In this document: positions 1 to 9,325 of the stretch, piece by piece
Position numbering within the stretch: position 1 is the first letter of the stretch
Layout: each line of letters opens with the position of its first letter
Source of the DNA: Nanobdellota archaeon
GTDB taxonomy: Archaea; Nanobdellota; Nanobdellia; Parvarchaeales; Parvarchaeaceae
DNA: 43,132 bases
Direction of reading: 5' to 3'
Assembly (NCBI GenBank): GCA_021846665.1
Contig: JAJZWM010000005.1
Location: 1-43,132 of the forward strand
Notes under the pieces: model-generated
What the model was told of the DNA's origin: nothing
The model's input: only the letters and a program-made list of their open reading frames with translations
Database searches by the model: none
Program-made: the position numbers and the translations under genes

Positions 1-84
1 CGCTGGGTGCAGGATTCGAACCTACGAAGGGAAAATCCCAACTGGCTCTCAAGGCCAGCGCTTTAACCGCTCAGCCAACCCAGC
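1..84 (-). tRNA. tRNA-Ser(UGA)
   Basis: Reverse complement GCTGGGTTGGCTGAGCGG...CTGGC-CTTGAGA-GCCAG...long variable arm...GGTTCGAATCC...ACCCAGC-G folds as a class II tRNA with anticodon TGA; it touches the window edge. Confidence 0.93.
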
Positions 85-145
85 ATTGATTTAACTATAA
101 ACTTATTGTTAAATATAAGTATATTTATTTTAAGTTATAGTTATT

Positions 146-970
146 ATGATAACAAAAGTTGATAATTTTTCATTGGATAGAACATTGAATTCAGGGCAGT
201 TATTCACCTTTTTCAAAGACGGTAAGAATTGGTATTCATTTGTAGATAAACCTTTGGAAATACGACAGGAAGGTGAAAATTTAATTTATTCAGGTTTAGA
301 TGAAACTAGTATAAAAGAGCTTTTAGGACTTAATGACCCAGTTGATGAAATAAAGGCAGAAGTTGACAAGGATGATTTTATAGATAAGGCTATACGCTAT
401 TCTGGTTCTTTACGCGTAGTAAAAAGTGGGATATGGCCAGCAACTTTGGGTTTTGTGTTATCTATACAATCTAATGTAAGCCTTATTTTGAGGAGGATAA
501 AAGCAATGTCTGATTATTATGGAAAAGAAAGTGAGATAAACGGTAAGATTTTAAAAAGTTTTCCTTCTTTTGAAAATATATATGAAAAAGGATATGATGA
601 GCTAAAGCAGTTTAATCTAGGTTTCAGAACCAAATTTGTGTTTTCTGCTGCAGAGTACTTTTACAAAAATGAGATAAATGAAAGTTTTACAGAAGAAGAT
701 ATAAGGAAAAATTTGATTAATATAAATGGTATAGGAGAAAAAGTACTTGATTGTATACTTCTTTATGGTATGCATGATCTATCGGCTTTCCCAATGGATG
801 TGTGGATATTAAGGACGTTATCTTTGTATTATAGTCATATTCTAGGTAATGCAAAGAATTATAAGGATAAAAGAAAGGCAATGACAGATTATTTTGGCAG
901 ATACGCAGGATATGCTCAGATGTTTATATATGATTACTCAAGGATGAATGCGATACGTTCTAAAATTTGA
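146..970 (+). CDS. OGG1/AlkA-type DNA glycosylase (8-oxoguanine DNA glycosylase, HhH-GPD)
   Basis: OGG1 N-terminal motif 'LDRTLNSGQLFTF'; HhH-GPD 'NINGIGEKVLDCILLYGMHDLSAFPMDVWILR' with catalytic Lys and Asp. Confidence 0.88.
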   Translation: MITKVDNFSLDRTLNSGQLFTFFKDGKNWYSFVDKPLEIRQEGENLIYSGLDETSIKELLGLNDPVDEIKAEVDKDDFIDKAIRYSGSLRVVKSGIWPATLGFVLSIQSNVSLILRRIKAMSDYYGKESEINGKILKSFPSFENIYEKGYDELKQFNLGFRTKFVFSAAEYFYKNEINESFTEEDIRKNLININGIGEKVLDCILLYGMHDLSAFPMDVWILRTLSLYYSHILGNAKNYKDKRKAMTDYFGRYAGYAQMFIYDYSRMNAIRSKI

Positions 971-2060
971 CAGCCTTTAATTCTTTAATACTATCTTTTA
1001 TTATTTTTTCTATTTCTATGTCATTTTCCAATTTTTTAATTATTTTTGGATTAGACTTGGTAGCAGGGTTATTTGATACTATTGAGCAGCAGTCTTTATA
1101 TTCTTCTATTGATAAATCATAAAGACCATAAATTATAGATTTGTCTATTATCTCTCCTTTATTATAACCGATAAAAGGCCTGAATACTGGTAATTGTATA
1201 CCAAAGCTTATAGCGTTTATATTCTCTATTGTCTGAGAGGCTACCTGAGACAATGCGTCTCCAGTTATTATTGCCAAGTATCCTTTGTCCTTGCTTATTT
1301 CCTCTGCTAATTTTAATAAGAATCTTTTGAAAAGTACAAGCTCATATCTTTTATCTATTTTTAATGCAGCAACACTGAAATAATGAAAAGGTACTAGGTA
1401 AAGAGTTAGGCCTGTTTCTACTTTACTTAATTTTTCAGCTATGGTTTTTATTTTGCTTTCTAAGGCAAAATCAGGTGAATTTAACGCATAAACATGCAAT
1501 AAGTCTACCTTTGCTCCTCTTTTCATCATCTCTAATGGCGCTATACTAGAGTCTATACCACCTGAGAATAATGATAATAACTTTCCAGAACTTCCCACGG
1601 GTAAACCACCTAAACATTTTTCTATGTTATAATTTATTATAAATGAATCACTCATTATTTCAATTCTTATTTTTTTACCTTTCTTATCAAATCTAAGTTT
1701 TAATTTTTTTGCAAGTTCTTCCTTTAGTTTTAAAGAGGTTTTCTCGTAGTTTTTATCTACTCTTTTAACATCAATGTTTACATTTTTATTTTCCCCCGTT
1801 ATTTCATCAATTAATTTAGCTAGCTCATTTTCATCTCTTTCGATTCTGTATGCTTCACTTATCCATGCTATCCCCGGTGTTAATTTCAGTTTTTCTATAT
1901 CATCTAAACTGTAATCCTCTAAAACAAGCCGACTTTCAATAACTTTTATCTCTTTGTTTATTTTTTCCTTTATGTTTTTTATTAGAAGACCTTGAAAATA
2001 ACCTCTTTGTTTTCCTTTTAATGCTATTTCGTCATAGTGAATAGATAGTATTTTTTTCAT
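960..2060 (-). CDS. thiI: tRNA 4-thiouridine synthase ThiI (THUMP + PP-loop, no rhodanese domain)
   Basis: PP-loop 'LLSLFSGGIDSSIAPLEMMKRGAKVDLLHVYAL'; N-terminal THUMP-like region; C-terminal 'DCCSIVSNNPATKSNPK'. Confidence 0.9.
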   Translation of the reverse strand: MKKILSIHYDEIALKGKQRGYFQGLLIKNIKEKINKEIKVIESRLVLEDYSLDDIEKLKLTPGIAWISEAYRIERDENELAKLIDEITGENKNVNIDVKRVDKNYEKTSLKLKEELAKKLKLRFDKKGKKIRIEIMSDSFIINYNIEKCLGGLPVGSSGKLLSLFSGGIDSSIAPLEMMKRGAKVDLLHVYALNSPDFALESKIKTIAEKLSKVETGLTLYLVPFHYFSVAALKIDKRYELVLFKRFLLKLAEEISKDKGYLAIITGDALSQVASQTIENINAISFGIQLPVFRPFIGYNKGEIIDKSIIYGLYDLSIEEYKDCCSIVSNNPATKSNPKIIKKLENDIEIEKIIKDSIKELKAVKF

Positions 2061-2479
2061 ACATCTAAAACTATCTTACATCTAATTAATCCTTTTTGCT
2101 TTTTTACCTCTAGATCATGCAAAGTGGCAGCTTTTACGTCTGCCAAAAATCTATCTTTAAGTTTTTCTAGTTTTTCTGCAACCGCTGTACATTGAAGATT
2201 AAATTTTTTATCTATCTCTATCTTAGCATCTGTAACAAGTAAATTTTTGTAATCTTTATAAAATATTATTTTATTTATGAAGTCTACTACAAGGTAATCA
2301 AGATTTTCGGCTTTCAATTTAAAGCTTATTCTTTTGTTTCCTTCTTTTCTTACATTTAAAATCATTACATTTGATACTGCAATAGCTATATTTCTAAAAA
2401 GTTCATTAAGGGTTCTGCCATATGCTATAAATGCTATGTCAGCAGTAGCTTCATTTTTAAGCAGTTTGTATCTTTCCAT
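2057..2479 (-). CDS. Archease (RtcB activator)
   Basis: 'MERYKLLKNEATADIAFIAYGRTLNELFRNIAIAVSNVM...' and 'VKAATLHDLEVKKQKGLIRCKIVLDV' match the archease family; sits between thiI and rtcB. Confidence 0.92.
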   Translation of the reverse strand: MERYKLLKNEATADIAFIAYGRTLNELFRNIAIAVSNVMILNVRKEGNKRISFKLKAENLDYLVVDFINKIIFYKDYKNLLVTDAKIEIDKKFNLQCTAVAEKLEKLKDRFLADVKAATLHDLEVKKQKGLIRCKIVLDV

Positions 2480-3948
2480 TACCCTTTTATATTTCCTATA
2501 GGTCTTAAGCTTAGAACCTTTAGGCTTATCCCAGCTTTATCCATTGAATCAACAACCTCGTTTATGTCTTTGTAAGCTAATCCCCCTTCCTCTGTTAAGC
2601 CAGTAATGCTATTAGCTTTTATATATATCCCTTTTTCTTTCATACCTTCAATCAGTTTATCTGCTTTTATAGAACTTCTTGCTGCTACTCTGCTCATTGT
2701 TCTACCACTACCGTGTAATGTTGTTCCAAAGCTTTCTTCTTCAGCTTTTTTAGTTCCTATACAGAGATAAGAACCTGTTTCCATGCTGCCTCCCACTATT
2801 ACAGGCTGACCTATCCTTTTGAGTATTCCCTTCAATTCCTTATTTCCAGGACCAAAGCTTCTTGTTGCTCCTTTTCTATGTATTATAACATTCCTTTTTT
2901 TGTTTTCAAGAGTATATTCTTCTACCTTAGCAGTATTATGTGAGACATCATAAACAACATCTAAACCAAGGTCTTTTTCTGTTTTTTTAAATGTGCTTTT
3001 GAATGCTTCTCTTATCTGATAAGTTATTATCTGTCTGTTAACAAAAGCGAAGTTTATTCCGCAAGACATGGCTTTAAAATATGCCTGGCCTTCTTCAGAA
3101 TTGAAAGGTGCATAAGCCAACTGTCTGTCCTTTAGAGTTATCCCATTCTTAGAAGAGTAATCAAGGAATTTTTTAATATAATCGCTTGCTATCTGGTGGC
3201 CAAAACCTCTCGAACCTGTATGGAACATAATAACTACCTGTTCCTTCATTACATCCAAATCCAGTGAATTTGCTATCTCTTTATTGAAGTCTTTATTTAT
3301 TACCTGAATTTCAAGATAATGGTTTCCTGATCCAAGTGTTCCTAGTTGTTTTTTCCCCCTTTTAAATGCTTCTTCACTTATCTCCGAAAAATCTGCAGAT
3401 TTTACTTTACCTTGTTCTTCAATTCTCTCTTTATCTTTTTCTGTAGCATATCCTCTTCTTATGGCCCAGTCTACACCCTCTTCAGTTATTTCCTTTAAAT
3501 CTGATTTACTTAAATTCTTTAAATTTGTAAGCATTTGCGGAGAGTTAGAACCTACTCCCGCAGGAATCATCTTAAATAAGGTGTCAATTAATTCCTTTAT
3601 TTTTGGTTTAACTTCCTTTAAAGTCAAGTTTGTTTTTATCAGGCGCATACCACAATTTATATCAAAACCTATAGCGCCAGGTGAGATTATCCCTTCATCT
3701 AAATCAAATGCTCCTGCCCATCCCACAGGTACGCCATAGCCTATATGAGCATCGCTGAATAAATAAGAAAATTTTAGTATTCCTGGCAAGAAGGCCGCGT
3801 TTGCCGCTTGCTTAAATACATCATCTTCCATTTTTTTAAGAAGATTTTTATTTGCGTATAATTTTATAGGAACGTTACCAACATTTTTTGATTCCCAAGT
3901 GTTTTTATCAACTTCTTTTAATGAGTTTCTTATTTCTTTTACTTCCAT
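2479..3948 (-). CDS. rtcB: RNA-splicing ligase RtcB
   Basis: 'GVPVGWAGAFDLDEGIISPGAIGFDINCGMRLIKTNL', 'LGTLGSGNHYLEIQVI', 'MFHTGSRGFGHQIA', 'HRKGATRSFGPGN', 'TLHGSGRTMSRVAA' are RtcB signatures. Confidence 0.97.
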   Translation of the reverse strand: MEVKEIRNSLKEVDKNTWESKNVGNVPIKLYANKNLLKKMEDDVFKQAANAAFLPGILKFSYLFSDAHIGYGVPVGWAGAFDLDEGIISPGAIGFDINCGMRLIKTNLTLKEVKPKIKELIDTLFKMIPAGVGSNSPQMLTNLKNLSKSDLKEITEEGVDWAIRRGYATEKDKERIEEQGKVKSADFSEISEEAFKRGKKQLGTLGSGNHYLEIQVINKDFNKEIANSLDLDVMKEQVVIMFHTGSRGFGHQIASDYIKKFLDYSSKNGITLKDRQLAYAPFNSEEGQAYFKAMSCGINFAFVNRQIITYQIREAFKSTFKKTEKDLGLDVVYDVSHNTAKVEEYTLENKKRNVIIHRKGATRSFGPGNKELKGILKRIGQPVIVGGSMETGSYLCIGTKKAEEESFGTTLHGSGRTMSRVAARSSIKADKLIEGMKEKGIYIKANSITGLTEEGGLAYKDINEVVDSMDKAGISLKVLSLRPIGNIKG

Positions 3949-3977
3949 TTATTCTAGTGAATTTTATTGGATAAATA

Positions 3978-4742
3978 TTAACCATTGCTCATATTATTAT
4001 ATCCTTTTATTACATGCATATTATCATCTTCTTTTTTCATTTTGTTTATATTTTCTGATATTTCTGCTTTCTCCATTTTTTTGCTGCATATAATTATCGT
4101 ATTTCCTGAGCCTAAAGGATTATTTACAAGGTATACCTTAAAGTATTTTTTAAGTTTGCTTATATAATTTTGGAAGAAAACAATGGCCTTGAAACTCATC
4201 GCATAGTTTATGGCTAGTATCCCATCACTTGTAAGAGTATTATTTATGTATGATATTGTTTTTTCATCAAGAAAGCTATCCGGGATCTTATCTCCATCAT
4301 ATGCATCTAGAAATACTAATTCATACTTTTTTTTGCTTTTTTTAAGAAATTCTATTCCATCTTCTATGAATAAATTTATATTTTTTATGTCTTCAGGTAT
4401 AAATTCTCTTGCAAGTTTAACCATATTCTCATCTATTTCAACTACATCGATATCTATTTTTTGGTTGTATAATCTGTTTATCTGGTAAACAATTGTTCCA
4501 CCACCTAAACCTATCATTAGTATACTAGGTTTATCATACAGTAAAGGCAGTGGTGTAAAATAATCCCAGTAAGAACCAGTAAATATCTTTTTTTTAGCTC
4601 TTCTTGAATACGTTATTCCGTTAAATTTAACGCTTATATCCTCAGGACCCTCTGTTAATGTCAAAATTTTATTTTCATCCTTTTCTGTTCTTATTACTCT
4701 TTCTCCCTTTATTTTTTCAATCATTTTATTTATTATGCTCAT
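3978..4742 (-). CDS. Spermidine synthase-like SAM-dependent methyltransferase/aminopropyltransferase fold
   Basis: 'SILMIGLGGGTIVYQINRLYNQKIDIDVVEIDENMVKLAREFI' and 'YELVFLDAYDGDKIP' SpeE-like motifs. Confidence 0.8.
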   Translation of the reverse strand: MSIINKMIEKIKGERVIRTEKDENKILTLTEGPEDISVKFNGITYSRRAKKKIFTGSYWDYFTPLPLLYDKPSILMIGLGGGTIVYQINRLYNQKIDIDVVEIDENMVKLAREFIPEDIKNINLFIEDGIEFLKKSKKKYELVFLDAYDGDKIPDSFLDEKTISYINNTLTSDGILAINYAMSFKAIVFFQNYISKLKKYFKVYLVNNPLGSGNTIIICSKKMEKAEISENINKMKKEDDNMHVIKGYNNMSNG

Positions 4743-7020
4743 ATTTCTTAAGTCCTGGCCACCAATTGTATTTTTGTAATAAAAACATTATTGACGGAAC
4801 TATAAATAATACTGATATTGCTGAATCGATTAAAATTCCTATTGCAACTATAAATCCAACTTCTTCTATTATTGGCACACCACTTGCCAAAAGAGACAGA
4901 AAGACTATTGAAAAAATTATTCCTATACTTGCTACTATTGGTCCACTTTTTATTAGCCCCATTTTTATTGCGTCAAAGTTGTTTTTGCCTTCCTTTACGT
5001 ATTCTCTTATCCTCATTACTAAGAATATATCATAGTCTACACCAACTCCCATTATGCTTGTTATGAGGAATATCTGGGCAATTGACACGAATGGCAAAGA
5101 TAATATATAGTGAAATATCAATAGTGTAACTCCATTCGCGGCTATAACATTTGCAATTATAAGAAGTACCAAACGTAAAGGAGTATATATTGAGAAAAGG
5201 ATTACGAACAATACTACAAAAATCATAGCTCCTAAAGAAAATATTAGCAATGGAACATCTCCGTTCATAGTTTTAACAGCACTGCCAAGAAATACTTGTA
5301 GACCTTTAATACTATAGTTTACATTACTAGCTTCTAAGTAATTGTTTATATTGTTATAGTCATTTAATGCAGGCGTGCTAAAGCCAAGTGGTTTTAAGTA
5401 AGTTAGTATCTGCATCGAATTATTTTTTCTTGTCAATTGAGTGTAGCTTACTCCATTCATTGACTTTATTGAATTGTAAATTCTTGTTTCATTTAGATTT
5501 AGTGTGTTGTTTATTGTTATCACAATAGGATCTATAGGGTCAAATTTAAAGTTGTTTGTGGCTACATAAAAAGCGGTTTTCGATCCTGAACTTGGAAGTA
5601 ATCCAAGGAAATTTAATCCTGGTTGGTATACTACAAAGAAATATGCAGCTATTGCAATTAGTACAATGAAAATTGAAATTATAAAGTATCTATTCTTATA
5701 GTTAAAGTGCGCTAACCTAGTGAACGAATTTTCGAATGAAAATCCTGGTTTAAAATTTGGATAGAATACCTTTTTCCCTAAAGAGATAAGTATTGATGGC
5801 ATGAATGTGAGCGCTGATAGAAGAACTATAAATACTCCAACAGAATCTAAAATTCCCGTAGATCCAAGAAATGCTAGATTAAACCCTGAAAGTATACTAT
5901 AAGCTAATACTACTGTAGTGCCGCTTACAAGTATTGCTGCGCCAGCGCCACCTATACTTATTTTTACACTTTTCCTATGATCCTTTCTCAATTCCTGTTT
6001 AAATCTGTAAAGCATGTATACTAAATAATCAGTTGATATACCTAACATAAGTATTGCTGCTAGGGCAGGGTCAAAAAAAGATACAGTACTTTTTAAGATT
6101 ATATGATATATTACGTAAAATACTGAAAATGCAATTGTAAGGTCAATTCCATATACCATAAAAGGTACAAATGCTGCTATCGGTGACCGAAAAATAAATC
6201 CAGTTACTAATATAACCATAAGAATTCCTATTGCAATTGCAAGAAATGTACCGAAATCGGTTTCTTTTTCTATGTTGCTACTTAACCCTTTGGAACCAGT
6301 AACATATGCAGAAATTCCATAATTTTTTGAGATTTTACCTATATATGAATTTACAAAAGAGTAGTTAGAGTTGTTAACTGTAGATAGCATAGTTGTATGG
6401 TTATAATTTATAAGTGTTACAGTTTCGTTTGTGTTAGGTATTATCGGATAATTGGTAAAGTTATAATTATTTATTATGTATAATGGAGAAGAATTATAAT
6501 ATCCTTTTATAATTCCTATAATGAAATCATAAGATGAATTGTGTTCAATAATACTTGAACTATTAAGATCATTTTTTATTGTCTCAGCAACTTTCATTAT
6601 TATAGTATTGTTTAAGCTTTTAGGTACCGTTTCAGGAGTAAGGTTATATTTAGAGTATGCAGAGTCCAATGCAAATTCTGCATTTTTCTGTATCTTATAG
6701 TATGTTGAATTTAAAAGACTATATTCTATAGAATATAAAGAGGTAATATTTTTGTAAGCAAAGTTATCTGAAATATTTTCAAAGAAATTTTTCGTGCTAT
6801 TTGCGTATGCATTACTGCTTACACTTACAATCAATTGAAGGTTATTACTACTACTTGTAGTGCTATTTGATGAATTTCCAGTTACATTATATGATACTAT
6901 GCTAAAAAGGTGTACTGCTATCGGTATAGAAATGAGAAAAACAGCTAGCCATATTATTATTATTTTTTTATGATGTTTATCTATAATACTGCTGAATTTA
7001 TTTAGATTAATTTCCATCAA
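4726..7020 (-). CDS. MMPL/RND-superfamily membrane transporter
   Basis: 764 aa; two repeats of long extracytoplasmic loop plus TM bundle; 'GISTDYLVYMLYRFKQELRK' and 'GVGVDYDIFLVMRIREYVKEG' are the MMPL TM4 motifs. Confidence 0.9.
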   Translation of the reverse strand: MMEINLNKFSSIIDKHHKKIIIIWLAVFLISIPIAVHLFSIVSYNVTGNSSNSTTSSSNNLQLIVSVSSNAYANSTKNFFENISDNFAYKNITSLYSIEYSLLNSTYYKIQKNAEFALDSAYSKYNLTPETVPKSLNNTIIMKVAETIKNDLNSSSIIEHNSSYDFIIGIIKGYYNSSPLYIINNYNFTNYPIIPNTNETVTLINYNHTTMLSTVNNSNYSFVNSYIGKISKNYGISAYVTGSKGLSSNIEKETDFGTFLAIAIGILMVILVTGFIFRSPIAAFVPFMVYGIDLTIAFSVFYVIYHIILKSTVSFFDPALAAILMLGISTDYLVYMLYRFKQELRKDHRKSVKISIGGAGAAILVSGTTVVLAYSILSGFNLAFLGSTGILDSVGVFIVLLSALTFMPSILISLGKKVFYPNFKPGFSFENSFTRLAHFNYKNRYFIISIFIVLIAIAAYFFVVYQPGLNFLGLLPSSGSKTAFYVATNNFKFDPIDPIVITINNTLNLNETRIYNSIKSMNGVSYTQLTRKNNSMQILTYLKPLGFSTPALNDYNNINNYLEASNVNYSIKGLQVFLGSAVKTMNGDVPLLIFSLGAMIFVVLFVILFSIYTPLRLVLLIIANVIAANGVTLLIFHYILSLPFVSIAQIFLITSIMGVGVDYDIFLVMRIREYVKEGKNNFDAIKMGLIKSGPIVASIGIIFSIVFLSLLASGVPIIEEVGFIVAIGILIDSAISVLFIVPSIMFLLQKYNWWPGLKKYEHNK

Positions 7021-7032
7021 GGATCCTTATAA

Positions 7033-7413
7033 TCAATCGAGCTTTTTTAAGGTTACTTGTCCATCTTGGCCAGGTCTATTTATTACAACGGCCTTTCCCT
7101 GATCAGTTTCGATTATTGCTCCTTTTGTGATTATATTACGTCTAGCATATGATCTATTTGCTTTGTTTTCTAAAACTCTTACTATCTTTACTTTTGAAGT
7201 TTTTTTGCTTTTTGGGTCGAAAAGGTTACCCTGGTCTGCTTTTAGTGATATTATTTTTATATTTCCACCGACTGTTCTAGCCGTTTTTATTTTTCTCTCA
7301 CCTACCTGTAAAGGAACTGAAAGACTCTTAGACTCACTCTTCCTCTTATCTCTTCTCTTTTTCTTGAATCCTCCTCCTTTTTTCTTAAGAGTAGGCGCTG
7401 TGCTTTTAGACAT
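7033..7413 (-). CDS. 30S ribosomal protein eS8 (S8e)
   Basis: 'KKRRDKRKSESKSLSVPLQVGERKIKTARTVGGNIKIISLKADQGNLFDP' and 'NIITKGAIIETDQGKAVVINRPGQDGQVTLKKL' match archaeal S8e. Confidence 0.92.
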   Translation of the reverse strand: MSKSTAPTLKKKGGGFKKKRRDKRKSESKSLSVPLQVGERKIKTARTVGGNIKIISLKADQGNLFDPKSKKTSKVKIVRVLENKANRSYARRNIITKGAIIETDQGKAVVINRPGQDGQVTLKKLD

Positions 7414-7455
7414 ATTGTTATCTTATAAAATACGTTATATTTAAATCTTTTTAAT

Positions 7456-8118
7456 CTAATTATCGATAGAAATTAATATCTCCACTTCTAACTTGTTTAA
7501 TAATAATTTTTTAAATTCCTGTGCTTCTCTTTCAGTTCCAATACCCGAGCCATAATGCATAGGTATAGCTATCTTTGGATTTATCTTTAAAGCAGCTTCA
7601 GTGGCTTCATTCGGTGTCATAACATATATGCCGCTCACTGGTAATAGTGCAATGTCAGTTTTAAAGCTACTAATCTCAGGTATATCATCAGTATCCCCTG
7701 CAATGTAAATCCTTACATTATCTACAATAAAAATATATCCAACATTACCTTTTTCTTTTGGGTGGAATGCCATTCCTTTTTCATTAAACTTGTTTATATT
7801 ATAAGAAGGAACTATTTTTATTGTTATGTTCTTTACTATTTTTACTTCATTGGGCGAAACGAATATCTTGGCATTTTTAAACTCTTTTAGCAAACTTTGA
7901 CAGTCTTTTGGAGCAACCAATACCGTTTTATCATTTATTAATTTTTTTATGCTTTCACTCTCCAAATGATCATAATGATCGTGTGTTATAAGTATCAAAT
8001 CTGCGTCATTATAACTATTTTTTACTTTATAAGGATCTGTATATATAATCTTATTCTTCCCTACTATCCTAAAACATGAATGGTGAAGCCATTCTATGTT
8101 TATTTCTTGGAATATCAT
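7456..8118 (-). CDS. MBL-fold metal-dependent hydrolase (UPF0173/YtkL-like)
   Basis: 'ILITHDHYDHLESESIKKL' HxHxDH-type motif, 'YIFIVDNVRIYIAGDTDDIPE', 'AIPMHYG'. Confidence 0.88.
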   Translation of the reverse strand: MIFQEINIEWLHHSCFRIVGKNKIIYTDPYKVKNSYNDADLILITHDHYDHLESESIKKLINDKTVLVAPKDCQSLLKEFKNAKIFVSPNEVKIVKNITIKIVPSYNINKFNEKGMAFHPKEKGNVGYIFIVDNVRIYIAGDTDDIPEISSFKTDIALLPVSGIYVMTPNEATEAALKINPKIAIPMHYGSGIGTEREAQEFKKLLLNKLEVEILISIDN

Positions 8119-8123
8119 AACAA

Positions 8124-8199
8124 TTTATCAATTTTTTATGATAAATATTTTGTTTTTACAAAACAATAAATTTTTATACTGTAATAATTTAATCATTAC
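8124..8199. promoter_or_regulatory. Divergent intergenic region with three successive palindromes
   Basis: TTTATCA-N8-TGATAAA (8124-8145), TTTTGT-N4-ACAAAA (8148-8163), GTAATAATT-T-AATCATTAC (8181-8199, one mismatch), between divergent MBL and dcd genes. Confidence 0.35.
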
Positions 8200-8721
8200 A
8201 TGATATTAAGTGATAAAGATATAAGAGAGTATCTGGATAAGAAGCTGTTTTCTATAGAACCTCTTTCAGATGATACAATAAGAGAAAATGGCATAGACCT
8301 TAGGATTGGTGATGAACTATTACGGTTTGTTTATAATAAAGATCCAGTAGACATAAATGATAAGACTTCGCTTGAAAAAGTTTATACTAAAGAGAAGGTT
8401 GAGAAAGACTTTGTCATATTCCCACAAGAAAGAGTTTTAATAAAGATAGATGAAAAAATAAAGATGCCAAATAACCTAATTGGAATGTGTAATATACGTT
8501 CAACATTTGCTAGATTAGGAATAGCAATTCCTCCAACAATAGTAGATGCAGGTTATGAAGGAAATCTTACAATAATGATGATGGGTGGAAATGTTCCAGT
8601 AAGAATCTCAAAAGGAACTAGGTTTTTACACCTAATATTAAGTACTACATTAAGTGATGTACAAAAACCGTATTCTGGAAACTATCACCAAAGTTCCAGT
8701 GTTACTGGTGCCAAAATATAA
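8200..8721 (+). CDS. dcd: dCTP deaminase (dUTPase family)
   Basis: 'NGIDLRIGDELLRF', 'GMCNIRSTFARLGIAIPPTIVDAGYEGNLTIMMMGG' typical Dcd motifs. Confidence 0.92.
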   Translation: MILSDKDIREYLDKKLFSIEPLSDDTIRENGIDLRIGDELLRFVYNKDPVDINDKTSLEKVYTKEKVEKDFVIFPQERVLIKIDEKIKMPNNLIGMCNIRSTFARLGIAIPPTIVDAGYEGNLTIMMMGGNVPVRISKGTRFLHLILSTTLSDVQKPYSGNYHQSSSVTGAKI

Positions 8722-8745
8722 ATGGGGTGAAAATGTAATTATTAT

Positions 8746-8862
8746 ATGAAAAGAAGCTCAAAAAATTGGAAGAAGTATCATAAAGACAGATGGAAAACGC
8801 GAAAGAAGAAGATGTTGGACAGAAAACGAAAGAGAAGGCTTCTGCGTGAAAAGAGTGCTTAG
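8746..8862 (+). CDS. Very small, extremely basic ORF; candidate eL41-like ribosomal protein
   Basis: Read by eye (below ORF-track cutoff): MKRSSKNWKKYHKDRWKTRKKKMLDRKRKRRLLREKSA*. More than half Lys/Arg/His; the second half (RWKTRKKKMLDRKRKRRLLREKS) resembles eL41 ([23 protein letters not shown]). GGGGTGA purine tract about 15 nt upstream. Confidence 0.5.
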   Translation: MKRSSKNWKKYHKDRWKTRKKKMLDRKRKRRLLREKSA

Positions 8863-8895
8863 TTATAAATAATCAGTCGCACTTATCTATTGGAA

Positions 8896-9017
8896 GCAGA
8901 GGTAGCGAAGTTTGGCCCAACGTGCAGGACTTAAGGTCCTTATCTGTCTTTGTGTTTACAAAGAATAAGATATCCTGTGGCTTAGCGCCCTCGAGGGTTC
9001 AAATCCCTCCCTCTGCA
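8896..9017 (+). tRNA. tRNA-Leu(UAA), intron-containing
   Basis: GCAGAGG...CCCTCTGC-A acceptor, anticodon stem CAGGA/TCCTG, loop C-T-TAA-G interrupted after position 37, class II variable arm, GGTTCAAATCC T-arm. Confidence 0.93.
8936..8971 (+). other. 36-nt archaeal tRNA intron at canonical 37/38 position
   Basis: gtccttatctgtctttgtgtttacaaagaataagat; internal CTTTGT-GTTT-ACAAAG hairpin; excision restores a 7-nt anticodon loop. Confidence 0.85.
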
Positions 9018-9022
9018 ATAAC

Positions 9023-9325
9023 ATGAAAATATACGAATATAAGAGGGGAAAAGTAACAAAGCGGGTAGCTAAAGATTATCTGCAGAATAGAAATGTTAAT
9101 TATAAAATTTTGAAAGACTTGCACTTTTTATTTGCTGCAATATCAATTGTTTTTATACTTCTGTCTATAGTGATAGCATTTTCAGTAATATCTGTTGTAT
9201 TCTATAATGGATCGTTTTTTTTATCAATATTTATAGATACTGTTGCAATTCTTTCCTCATTTGGTATAATTTTTAATTTATGGTCTAGATATAAAAAAGA
9301 TTTGTTAGGATTAAAGTCCAGCTAA
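9023..9325 (+). CDS. Small membrane protein of unknown function (two predicted TM segments)
   Basis: 100 aa with hydrophobic segments 'FLFAAISIVFILLSIVIAFSVISVVFY' and 'FLSIFIDTVAILSSFGIIFNLW'. Confidence 0.6.
   Translation: MKIYEYKRGKVTKRVAKDYLQNRNVNYKILKDLHFLFAAISIVFILLSIVIAFSVISVVFYNGSFFLSIFIDTVAILSSFGIIFNLWSRYKKDLLGLKSS

Noticed and set aside
3461-5066. + strand ORFs at 3461-3739, 3899-4093, 3985-4167, 4210-4488, 4658-5035, 4872-5066
   Set aside because: Antisense to rtcB, the SpeE-like gene and the MMPL transporter; no recognisable motifs.
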